This document shows, piece after piece, positions 46,989 through 56,286 of a stretch of 64,000 nucleotides of DNA; the first letter of the stretch is position 1, and each line of letters begins with the position of its first letter. This stretch comes from Gymnothorax reevesii (lineage: Eukaryota; Chordata; Actinopteri; Anguilliformes; Muraenidae), in contig CM056576.1 of assembly GCA_029721435.1 (NCBI GenBank), positions 71,193,876 through 71,257,875 of the forward strand, written 5' to 3'. The notes under the pieces were generated by a model, which was not told the origin of the DNA, made no database searches, and saw only the letters and a program-made list of their open reading frames with translations. The position numbers were made by a program, and so were the translations under genes.

Positions 46989-47516
46989 TGTTATGGCCCC
47001 AATTTGTTATTACATTTATAACACAACAGCAACAGCAAGGGATGACAAACACAGCTTTAACAACTAAAACACATTTAATTTTTAACAAAGACAAAGACTA
47101 ATAACAACCTACAACTAAAGACCAAGATTGATAAATAAGAAAAAACTGAAATAATTACTGAATATGAAATAAAATAAATAAACTGAAATAAAAACTGAAA
47201 TTTAGTGGGGTGGCTTGGTGATGTCCTGGATGAAGAAAATGCTCAAACACAGGCAAAGAAATCCACAAAAGAAACGTCACAGGTCTTGAACAGAATGGCA
47301 GGTCTGGTCATCTTCTTGCAATTTCTCCTACTACTTTACTGTCTCAATTCTTTTCCTTATATACTCTCTTTCAGACCCCACCCACATTTAGACCTCTTTT
47401 TTTAACTTTCTGAGACTTGCCCCAGACATGTTCAGGACATGTCTAAACATGACTCCAGTCTGAGCTTAACAAAAAAAGGTAAATACTGCCATCTAGTGGC
47501 CTATATTCACATTACA
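46989..47516 (-). repeat. 3' LTR of the Gmr1-like element
   Basis: 528 bp. On the element strand it begins TGTAATGTG and ends CCATAACA. TATA box tatataag at 47356-47363. It differs from the other LTR mainly by an A/T-rich expansion at about 47159-47201 and a few point changes, suggesting a fairly young insertion. Confidence 0.92.
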
Positions 47517-47649
47517 CCTCCATTCCAAAAGGGAAAAATTTTGACTCATAAAGGCAAAATTTTTCTTTTCAATACAAAATGGTTAAGTGAACACTTGTCT
47601 ATATATACATATCATACAATATTCAAACACATGATATATATATACACAT

Positions 47650-49263
47650 TCAAACACGGGATAAGTAATCAGCAATTACATTGTCTGTTCCCTTTACATG
47701 CTTAATTTCCAAGTCAAACTCCTGTAAAATCAAACTCCAATTCAACAATCTCCGATTCTTGTTTTTCATCTTACTCAAAAACATTAACGGATTGTGGTCA
47801 GTGTACACAATCATTGGCTTTTGTCCTGTACAAACATAAACCTCAAAGTGTTGTAAAGAAAGGACCAGAGCCAACAGTTCCTTCTCTATTGTGGAATAGT
47901 TCCTTTGGTGGCGATTGAACTTCCTGGAGAAGTATGCCACGGGATGCTCAATGTCATCAGAGTCACTTCTCTGTAGGAGCACAGATCCACAAGCTTGGTC
48001 GCTAGCATCGACCGCGATGGAGAACGGTTTGTTGAAGTCAGGAGATTTGAGCACGGGGAAGTGACACAGCAGAGACTTCAGGTGATTGAAGGCTCTCTGG
48101 CATGCATCATCCCAGGTGAACTTTATGCCTTTCTTCAGTTGGTTAGTTAGACTGAGAGCAATCTCAGCAAAGTTCTTGCAGAACTTGCGGTAGTACCCGA
48201 TCATTCCAAGGAAGCGGCGCAAAGCTTTTTTGTTGTCAGGAACTGGAAAGTCCTTGATGGCTTGGACTTTAGCATTTATGGGTGCCACCTTACCCTGGCC
48301 TATGACGTAGCCAAGATAGGTGACAGTAGCACAACCAAAGTCACTCTTGCTCAGGTTAACAGTCAGGTTAGCCTGGGTCAGGCGCTGGAACAACGTCTCT
48401 CCATCTTTTAGATGTTCTTCCCAGGAGTCACTCCATGTGATCAGGTCATCGATGTATGCACCCGTGTGTGGCAATCCGGCGATTGTAGACTGTATCATCC
48501 TTTGGAACGTGGCTGGGGCATTTTTCATGCCAAAGGGTAGGACTTCATACTGGTACAATCCAGATGGTGTGGCAAAAGCAGAGATGCTCTTGGCCCTCTC
48601 AGTTAAAGGCACACACCAATAACCCTTCAATAAATCAATCTTGGTCAGAAACTTTGCTTGCCCTACACTATCAATACAATCATCAATCCTAGGTATTGGA
48701 AACACATCAGTTCTAGTTACAGCATTGACTTTGCGATAATCTGTACAGAATCTAGTACTTCCATCAGGTTTTGGAACTAGCACACAGGGTGAACTCCAAT
48801 CGGAGTTGGAGGGTCTGATAATATCATGTTTTAACATGTACTCAACCTCTTTCTCAGCAATCTTTCTCTTTTCAGGATTCATCCGGTATGGATGCTGTTT
48901 TATTGGTTTGGCATCACCAACATCTACATCATGAGAGGCTATAGTAACTCTCTTTGGAACATCAGGAAACAAATCCTCATTTTTCTTGATCAACCTTTCA
49001 AACTGATCTCTCTGTGAGGGTTCTAAGTGCTGGAGTTTTACATCAAGATTTTGCAACACTTCAGTGTTTGACAATTTACATGAAAGAACTTCAGCTTTAA
49101 TTCTTGGTTCATCATCTTGAAACTCCCCCTCATCTTCACACGTTTCGACCATTGGAGAATCTGAAGTGACAGCTGCAACCCTAGCATTTCTGTCATGATA
49201 AGGCTTTAGCATGTTAATATGACACAATTGTTTTGGTTTTCTCCTATCTGGAGTCTTCACAAT
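47650..49263 (-). CDS. Gmr1-like reverse transcriptase-RNase H, same frame after a stop
   Basis: About 537 codons in exactly the same frame as the gag-integrase frame, separated by one TAA. The start is not a normal one: the first codons are ATT and GTG, and the opening residues (KTPDRRKPKQLCHINMLKPY) complete the integrase C-terminal motif of Gypsy elements. So this is the downstream part of one polyprotein and not an independent gene. RT motifs: LVPKPDGSTRFCTDYRKVN, LPFGMKNAPATFQ and AYIDDLI (catalytic YIDD). RNase H: AVDASDQACGSVL, STIEKELLAL and YTDHNPL. It ends ADYLSRV before the 3' LTR. As it stands it would need stop readthrough. Confidence 0.92.
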   Translation of the reverse strand: MVKTPDRRKPKQLCHINMLKPYHDRNARVAAVTSDSPMVETCEDEGEFQDDEPRIKAEVLSCKLSNTEVLQNLDVKLQHLEPSQRDQFERLIKKNEDLFPDVPKRVTIASHDVDVGDAKPIKQHPYRMNPEKRKIAEKEVEYMLKHDIIRPSNSDWSSPCVLVPKPDGSTRFCTDYRKVNAVTRTDVFPIPRIDDCIDSVGQAKFLTKIDLLKGYWCVPLTERAKSISAFATPSGLYQYEVLPFGMKNAPATFQRMIQSTIAGLPHTGAYIDDLITWSDSWEEHLKDGETLFQRLTQANLTVNLSKSDFGCATVTYLGYVIGQGKVAPINAKVQAIKDFPVPDNKKALRRFLGMIGYYRKFCKNFAEIALSLTNQLKKGIKFTWDDACQRAFNHLKSLLCHFPVLKSPDFNKPFSIAVDASDQACGSVLLQRSDSDDIEHPVAYFSRKFNRHQRNYSTIEKELLALVLSLQHFEVYVCTGQKPMIVYTDHNPLMFLSKMKNKNRRLLNWSLILQEFDLEIKHVKGTDNVIADYLSRV

Positions 49264-52200
49264 TTAATTGAGATCATTGAGTTTTGTCAGAATTTCATAT
49301 GGACCATGAAATCTAGCCTGCAATGGATTGGACTGCAAGGGAAACAACACAAGGACCTTGTCTCCTGGTTTAAACTCACGGCTTCTAGCCTTATGATCAT
49401 ACCAAGTTTTCATTTTTCCCTGACTTGATTTCAAGTTCTCTTTGGCTAGGTCACAAGCTGCACGCAATCTTTCCTTAAACTTGCTAACATAGTCTAACAG
49501 ACTGATTTGCGGCTCTTCCTCTTGCCATTGTTCACTCAATAATAGCAAAGGTCCTCTCACTTCATGACCAAACACTAGCTCAAATGGACTGAATCCAGTA
49601 GACTCCTGCACTGCTTCTCTAGCTGCAAACAACAGCAAATGAACCCCTTCATCCCAGTCTTTCTCATGGTCATAACAATAAGTCCTCATCATTGTCTTGA
49701 GAGTGGAATGAAACCGCTCTAAGGCACCCTGACTTTCTGGATGATAGGCACTAGAAAGAATCTGTTTTGCACCTAGTTCATACACAACCTGCTGAAACAA
49801 TCCTGAAGTGAAATTGCTACCTTGGTCTGACTGAATTTCCCTGGGAAGACCAAACAACGTGAAGAACTTTATCAAAGCCTTCGAGATTGCAGTTGCCTTG
49901 ATGTTACGTAGAGGTATGGCTTCGGGGAATCTGGTAGATGCACACATGATTGTCAACAAATACTGATTTCCAGATCTAGTCTTGGGTAATGGACCAACGC
50001 AATCAACAATGACCCTAGAGAATGGCTCCCCAAATGCTGGGATAGGCTGCAATGGAGCTACAGGTGAGTCTAACTGGTGTTTTCCAACTACCTGACAAGT
50101 GTGACAGGTTTTGCAAAAGTTGGAAACGTCTTTCCGAAGCCCAGGCCAAAAGAAGTGTTTCATGATCTTATCAACAGTCTTGTTAACACCAAGATGACCT
50201 CCTAAAGGTAAATTATGAGCCATTGTTAAGATCTCATTCCTATAGACCTTCGGAACAACAATTTGCCTGACCACTGCCCAATCTGCATTGGCAGGGATAT
50301 CAGGAGGGCGCCACTTCCGCATCAACACACCATCCTTGAGATAATACCCAACTGGAACTGCATCTATTTCTTTTTCAGGAAGGGCTCTCCTCTTTAGTAC
50401 ACAAATTTCAGGATCATTAGTTTGCTCCTCAATCAACCGCTTTCTGGACAGAGACAAGTCTCCAGACACATCAGAATCACCAGACCCATCCGGCTGGCTG
50501 AATAGAGAACTGATAAAAGTATCTGATAAGTCCTCAAACGGAGAAACCATAGTAGGCCAATCAGAGTCATGAGGCGAACCACCTGAGTCCTGACTATTCA
50601 ATGTACTGGACGGCACCACATCATCTTCTTCTTTAGCCTTCTTGGCCATAGCACGAGTCACTGCGCAAGAAGGATACAGAGATGGGTCCTCATCCCCATT
50701 TTCAGTGCTCGGCTGTGAAGTAAGATGTACAGGGGGAACTACTTTGCCCCCAGCCAGGTCATTGCCTAGCAACAGAGAAACACCCTTTATAGGTAGACTT
50801 GACATAAGTCCCACCTTTACCTGTCCTGTAACTAAATCTGACTTCAAGAATATAGAGCGCAGGGGTACAGATACAGTCCTCCCTTCAATACCTTGTACAA
50901 GTATGAAATCCCCTGAAGCGGTCTCATCACGTAACTCCAAGGAGTCCATCAACAAAAGTGACTGAGAAGCTCCGGTATCCCTTAGGATATATATGGGGAC
51001 AGGAGTAGTATGCTCATTCAGAGCCACAAATCCCTCTGACACAAATGGAAGAAATTCCTCCCTCACAAAGTCAGCTGTATTAGGCTTTTTAGCCCCACAA
51101 GAAGCAGGCAATTTAGCAGATTGGTTATCTACTACAGGGGTTTCTAACCTTGTTTTCACAAAGGCATTTGGTTTGGTATCCTTTTCTTTTTCTTTCTTTG
51201 CTTTAAGGAACCAACAGTTAGTTGTAACATGACCAGATTTCTTGCAATAACTGCAAACTAGACCACTTTTGTCACTGTCAGCTTTCACACTTTGATCAGA
51301 CCTGTTACTGGATTTCTGAGCACCATCACCAGATTTGTCTTTGTCTTCGGGTGAGGAATCTTGGGTATCACCGTAACCCTTTTTCTGAAATTGGGACCAT
51401 TTATTGTTACTGCTAGACTGAAATTTGGACTTATGAGTGAGAACATATTCATCTGCAAATTTGGCAGCTGATTGCAAGTTCAGTGCTTGCTTCTCATTAA
51501 GGTAGGTCTTAACATCATCCTTAACACAGTTCTTGAATTCTTCAACTAACACCATCTCTTTTAGTGAGTTGAAATCATCCTTGACCTCCATAGAAGTACA
51601 CCAGCGCTCAAAGCAAACCTGCTTCTCATTAGCAAATTCAACATAAGTCTGATTTTCAGATTTCTTCAGACCTCTGAATTTCTGTCGGTAAGCCTCTGGA
51701 ACCAACTCATAAGCTCTCAAAATAACCTTTTTGACAACCTCATAATCAGAGGAATCATCTGCAGACAAAGCCGAATAGGCTTGTTGAGCTTTACCCTTGA
51801 GGACAGTTTGCAACATCAGAGGCCAGTGTTCCTTTGGCCACTGGCAACTCTTTGCTACCTTTTCAAAACACTGGAAATAGTTGTCAACATCCTTTTCTGA
51901 AAATGGAGGCACCAGTTTTACCTCCTGACTGGCACAAAATTTATTTTTAGTTTCAATTTTAATTTTTAGTTGCTCCATTTGGAGTCTTTCTTCTTTATCG
52001 AATTTCTCTAATTCAAAATCTCTCTGTCTCTGTCTCTCTCTTTCTGCTCTTTCCTCTTTCTCTCTCTCAAATTCTCTTTGTTTTTCTTCTCTTGCTAATT
52101 TTTCTAACTCAAACTGCCTTTGTTTTTCTTTTTCTTCCCTCTCAATCTCTAGCATTTTTAATTTAAGTTCCATTTCTATATTTGGATTTTCCACTGGAAA

Positions 52201-52389
52201 CTGTTCCAGATCTCCTGGTGCAAACACATTTTCATCAATGTAATATTCAACTATCTCTCTAGCCAGTCTTGCTTTTCGCATGGCTGGTTTTACCTCTGTC
52301 AGCTCCAACTGTCTGCAAATTTCTAGCAGTTCTGTCTTTTTAAAAGACTTCAAAACCCCTACGGTTGGTGATGCCAAGAAATCATCCAT
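49264..52389 (-). CDS. Gmr1-like gag-protease-integrase part of the polyprotein
   Basis: The first ATG of the frame is at 52389 (the open frame extends eleven codons upstream without an ATG), giving 1041 residues. In order: an N-terminal domain starting MDDFLASPTVGVLKSF; a charged E/K/R coiled coil at about 65-150; a capsid at about 155-325 of the type from which vertebrate SCAN domains were derived; a CCHC zinc knuckle CSYCKKSGHVTTNC (379-392); protease motif RDTGAS (Asp 471); an integrase HHCC zinc domain (AHNLPLGGH to CKTCHTC); and a core with D796, D855 and E891, spaced D-x58-D-x35-E. It ends at a TAA (49264-49266) inside the integrase C-terminal region. Confidence 0.93.
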   Translation of the reverse strand: MDDFLASPTVGVLKSFKKTELLEICRQLELTEVKPAMRKARLAREIVEYYIDENVFAPGDLEQFPVENPNIEMELKLKMLEIEREEKEKQRQFELEKLAREEKQREFEREKEERAERERQRQRDFELEKFDKEERLQMEQLKIKIETKNKFCASQEVKLVPPFSEKDVDNYFQCFEKVAKSCQWPKEHWPLMLQTVLKGKAQQAYSALSADDSSDYEVVKKVILRAYELVPEAYRQKFRGLKKSENQTYVEFANEKQVCFERWCTSMEVKDDFNSLKEMVLVEEFKNCVKDDVKTYLNEKQALNLQSAAKFADEYVLTHKSKFQSSSNNKWSQFQKKGYGDTQDSSPEDKDKSGDGAQKSSNRSDQSVKADSDKSGLVCSYCKKSGHVTTNCWFLKAKKEKEKDTKPNAFVKTRLETPVVDNQSAKLPASCGAKKPNTADFVREEFLPFVSEGFVALNEHTTPVPIYILRDTGASQSLLLMDSLELRDETASGDFILVQGIEGRTVSVPLRSIFLKSDLVTGQVKVGLMSSLPIKGVSLLLGNDLAGGKVVPPVHLTSQPSTENGDEDPSLYPSCAVTRAMAKKAKEEDDVVPSSTLNSQDSGGSPHDSDWPTMVSPFEDLSDTFISSLFSQPDGSGDSDVSGDLSLSRKRLIEEQTNDPEICVLKRRALPEKEIDAVPVGYYLKDGVLMRKWRPPDIPANADWAVVRQIVVPKVYRNEILTMAHNLPLGGHLGVNKTVDKIMKHFFWPGLRKDVSNFCKTCHTCQVVGKHQLDSPVAPLQPIPAFGEPFSRVIVDCVGPLPKTRSGNQYLLTIMCASTRFPEAIPLRNIKATAISKALIKFFTLFGLPREIQSDQGSNFTSGLFQQVVYELGAKQILSSAYHPESQGALERFHSTLKTMMRTYCYDHEKDWDEGVHLLLFAAREAVQESTGFSPFELVFGHEVRGPLLLLSEQWQEEEPQISLLDYVSKFKERLRAACDLAKENLKSSQGKMKTWYDHKARSREFKPGDKVLVLFPLQSNPLQARFHGPYEILTKLNDLN

Positions 52390-52505
52390 TGCTGTTGTCA
52401 ATATATATCTAGGAAAATTCACAAAAACAATTTCACAATTTGGAATGTTAGATTTTCAATAAATTACTCACACAATGGTCTATCCCGGACCTTGAGCCCC
52501 CAATT

Positions 52506-53000
52506 TGTTATGGCCCCAATTTGTTATTACATTTATAACACAACAGCAACAGCAAGGGATGACAAACACAGCTTTAACAACTAAAACACATTTAATTTTT
52601 AACAAAGACAAAGACTAATAACAACCTACAACTAAAGACCAAGATTGATAAATAAGAAAAAACAGAAATAATTACAGTCCCTTTTTAGTGGGGTGGCTTG
52701 GTGATGTCCTGGATGAAGAAAATGCTCAAACACAGGCAAAGAAATCCACAAAAGAAACGTCACAGGTCTTGAACAGAATGGCAGGTCTGGTCATCTTCTT
52801 GCAATTTCTCCTACTACTTTACTGTCTCAGTTCTTTTCCTTATATACTCTCTTTCAGACCCCACCCACATTTAGACCTCTTTTTTTTAACTTTCTGAGAC
52901 TTGCCCCAGACATGTTCAGGACATGTCTAAACATGACTCCAGTCTGAGCTTAACAAAAAAAGGTAAATACTGCCATCTAGTGGCCTATATTCACATTACA
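52506..53000 (-). repeat. 5' LTR of the Gmr1-like element
   Basis: 495 bp, same termini as the 3' LTR. TATA box tatataag at 52839-52846. It is the promoter-side LTR because the coding frames run leftwards from it. Confidence 0.92.
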
Positions 53001-53531
53001 ATGGGACCATAATTTCCAAAAATGAACACCATATATCGAAGGAGACTTGAAATATTTGCAATAGATAACATCAAATAATGTGTAAAATCATAAGTGGAAT
53101 AATAAATCAGGTGGGAAAGTTGGGTCATTTTCTCTTGCATTTTAGACTTGTATAACATTGAACTTTTTGCAACCACCAACGTCGCCATCTGCTGGCCATT
53201 AAAAAGAATGCACTTCTAAGGCTGTACCGCATTGGTTTCACTTTTCAGACCTGGGTGCTGCATCCATCTTTTTATACAGTCTATGGCCAAAATCTGAATC
53301 TCATTCAAATGAGGAGCGGCGGCCACCCTGCCCTAGCCAATCACATGCTTTTGGTGGTGAGGGGGAGGTGGGAAATTCAAATCTCAAAATTGTATCGGAG
53401 TTCCAGATTCATTTTGATTGTTCCCTGCATGAATACCAAACACAAAGAATATGCATGGCGGACAGTCACGGCAGGCATGTGGGTGACTGGTGGGTCGTAG
53501 TATTTAGCACAATGATTAAACACGTGGATCT

Positions 53532-54032
53532 GGGAGCTGCTGGATTGCTCACTCGGTTAAAGCATTGCATTGCAAAGCTGAAGTGACAATCACAGCGCGG
53601 GTTCGAGCCCCGGTTGTACCATCCAGCAATGGTCGGCAGCTTTTTCAGAAGCACTGCGCAATTGGCCATTGCGCTACAGGGATGCTAATTGAGAAGGGTC
53701 TTCCGGCAAGGGTAATATAAGTTGCTTTGTTCATTGCGTAGGCGCCTCCTGTTGGCCAGACGGGCACTCGTCAGGAAGATTCTAAGCTTGTTCATGTTCG
53801 GGTGTCCACCGCCCTCATTCTGAACTTGCGACAATTCAACCAATGAGTGTATAAGAAGTGGTGGCTGACAGGCGCGTGCTTTGGAGGAGAGCCGCGAGCT
53901 GTCTTCACTCTCCTGAGTTGGCAACAGGGGGTTGCATATGTGAAAGCCTTGTACATAGTTCCCCAATTGGACATTCCAGATTTGGGTGGGATTGGAGATG
54001 CCAAATTTTAACAAAGAAAAAATAAATAAAAT
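53532..54032 (+). repeat. tRNA-derived SINE, full length
   Basis: Target duplication aaacacgtggatct (53518-53531) and aaacacgtagatct (54033-54046), one mismatch. tRNA-like head with A-box-like ggattgctcactcggttaaa and B box ggttcgagcc (53600-53609), body with gcgcctcctgttggccagac, and an A-rich tail. Same family as 38327-38812 and 58633-59130 and the most diverged of the three. Confidence 0.92.
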
Positions 54033-54046
54033 AAACACGTAGATCT

Positions 54047-55589
54047 ATTGATTAATATAAAGGCCAAGTCTGTCGGCATACTGGTTTTGTTAGGTCTATC
54101 CAAGACTGATAAAACTGCATAACAATAAAACACAGCTTACCTGTCCAGTAGCAGCAAGGCAAGCTGTACTTCGCTTTTTAAACCCTTTGATTCTTTCAGT
54201 TTTCCCCATTGAAAGCAGTAACAATTTAAATACAGCTCTTGGCCATCTCGCGTTTTTCCTCTTTAATTGGGCATCTTAGCCATTTTCTTGCGTTTTTTGA
54301 AAATTACACACGAAAGGTATCAAAACATGCGGCTCAATCTAGACATTTATGCTATGACTTTTGTAATCTGTTTCTGTTAATACCGTTTCTGCAATATTTG
54401 CATATTTCCCACAAGTTTTTCCCATAGAAATCAATGGGCAGAATGTTCACGTCAATGGGAGGAATGTTCGAGCACTCTAGGATATAGAGTGCAGAGAGGA
54501 AAAAACTCGCTCCCCGAGCTACCATTTCCAATATACACACACAAATTCTGAATCAAAATATAGGAAAATTTGTGCAGGCCTGAAAAATGTCACATTGGAA
54601 GAAAACTCTTCCAATGTGTCACGGTTGAGACTCTAGCTGCTCCCGAGCGACAGGAGCACCAACTAACTGCCCCATAGGGCGCCATTATAACCGGAGCGTA
54701 AAAGTTTGGGAAGAAAGTTGAAAAACACCTTTTTTGAAATAGCCATCCTGACCACATACTTAACACTACAAGAAAAAAAATACATGAGTATGCTCTGCAG
54801 AGTCTCCTCTCGCTCACAGTGTTTTTGTTCTCACCACAAGACCTACAGTCGGCCAGAAAATGGCAGTAGTTTGCAGGCCTTTTCTTAAAAAATCTTTAGG
54901 TGCGCAAACATTTGCGCGCGTAAACTTAATTTTTCAGCCTTAGGTGCGCATTTTTTATGCAGCTCAAATGCTATTTTAGGCGCGCAAACCGCGCCCTGCA
55001 TGAAAGGTTAATGTGATATTAATGTTGTACATAATTAATCTAAACTCATAAAAGCAATATATTATGGCGATCATTAAAATATGTAAATCTACCATGAGCA
55101 ACACCACCTTTCTTTTTCAACATTATATCCTTCTTACATAGGCACGCAAGAGTGCATTTCAATTGTGTCCGAAGATCTGCCCTAACTACAGTTAAGATAA
55201 GTGATATAGGAATTAGTTGATCACTTCGATATAGTCTTGGAACATTATGTTAAAGTAAAAAAACCAGGAGTTTGGAAGAATTTCCTGTAAGTCGCAGATA
55301 TTGAAAAAAATTGAATGAATTTGCAAGCAACATTTCGCTTGATCGCTGTCGGAATGTGGAGCTATTAACACTTTTGTAAAAACAAAAAAATCAGTCACAG
55401 CAGCTTTAAGTCCCGAAAGTTGGTAAACTCTGATGAGCTCAGTATTGATGTATTTGGAGGTTGAAATTACACTCTTAAGCCAAATAATGATACAAAGAAT
55501 AACTGAATTAATAATTCATCGTATCAGGTGGAATTTCATCAAAATAATCATGATTTAGCTCATTAAACTTTCAGGGCCATATTTATTTG
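54047..55589. other. intergenic, no gene seen
   Basis: AT-rich with no recognisable coding. A 12-bp stem with a 4-nt loop (cacattggaaga, aaac, tcttccaatgtg) lies near 54590-54617. The phrase taggtgcgca recurs near 54898 and 54940. Otherwise nothing I can name. Confidence 0.5.
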
Positions 55590-56284
55590 AAGAAAAGATT
55601 CAGAGAATCCGGAGAAATTTCTACACATAAGTGGCAAGGTTGAGAACCAACAACGAATGCCCGTGACCATCAGTCCTTTAGGCCTTTAGGATCGTCTTTG
55701 AAAATCATGGACATCGTGTCCTCTGTGCTAAAGAGAAGGACCATCGAGATTGTTTTCAGTGCAAAGATCAAAAGCCAGCATCTGTGATGGTATGGGGATG
55801 TGTTAGTGCCCATGGCATGGGTAACTTGCACATCTGTGAAGGCACCATTAATGCTGAAAGGGACATACAGGTTTTTAGAGCAACATATCCTGCCATCCAA
55901 GCGACGTCTTTTTCAGGGATGTCCCTGCTTATTTCAGCAAGACAGAGCCAAGACACATTCTGCATGTGTTACAACAGCGTGGCTTTGTCGTAAAACAGTG
56001 CGGGTAATAGACTGGCCTGCCTGCAGTCCAGACCTGTCTGACATTGAACATGTGTGGCGCGTTTTGAAGCACAAAATATGATAACGGAGACCCCAGACTC
56101 TTAAGCAAGTGGTCGAACATCAAGCAAGAATGGGAAAGAATAAAGTTTTTCAGTTTGAACATTAAATATCTTGGCTTTGTAGTATACCTAATTGAATATA
56201 GGTTGAAAAGGATTTGCAAATCATTGTATTCTGTTTTTATACATGTTTTATGCAACTTCCTGACTTCATTGGAATTGGGGTTTG
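55590..56284 (+). mobile_element. truncated Tc1 element with transposase relic
   Basis: Begins inside the transposase helix-turn-helix (gattcagagaatccggagaa), then jumps to the catalytic region (a deletion near 55680), and ends with the terminal repeat ttcattggaattggggtttg before TA (56285). Coding pieces: SVMVWGCVSAHGMGNLHICE (55784 frame) and, after a frameshift, CLFQQDRAKTHSACVTTAWL with ACSPDLSDIEHVWRVLKHKI (to 56081). The shift and deletion inactivate it. The 5' end is missing. Confidence 0.85.
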
Positions 56285-56286
56285 TA

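Larger units (their letters stand above)
46989..53000 (-). mobile_element. Gmr1-like Ty3/Gypsy LTR retrotransposon, complete
   Basis: 6012 bp, coding on the minus strand, with two near-identical LTRs and a 4-bp target duplication atgg (46985-46988 and 53001-53004). The gene order along the single frame is gag, protease, integrase, then reverse transcriptase and RNase H. Having integrase before RT is a copia-like order in a Gypsy element and defines the Gmr1-like group described in fish and other deuterostomes. A candidate primer-binding site (tgggggctcaaggtccggga) lies next to the 5' LTR near 52485-52504. A purine-rich ggaatggagg (47517-47526) abuts the 3' LTR. Confidence 0.93.
46714..53286. 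mobile_element. MITE (about 0.56 kb) split by the LTR retrotransposon
   Basis: Left end ccatagactgtat (46714-46726) and right end atacagtctatgg (53274-53286) are exact inverses. Pairing extends through aagatgga over about 34 bp with mismatches. A direct repeat ccaaaa flanks both ends (46708-46713, 53287-53292), consistent with a target duplication. The two halves (275 and about 282 bp) are separated only by the retrotransposon. No coding capacity. Confidence 0.7.

Noticed and set aside
48320..51232. Plus-strand open frames of 79-107 aa
   Set aside because: Shadows of the retrotransposon polyprotein on the other strand.
53600..53609. tRNA gene (also at 58700 and 38738)
   Set aside because: A and B box-like motifs are present, but they head 500-bp SINEs with A tails and target duplications, and no cloverleaf was established.
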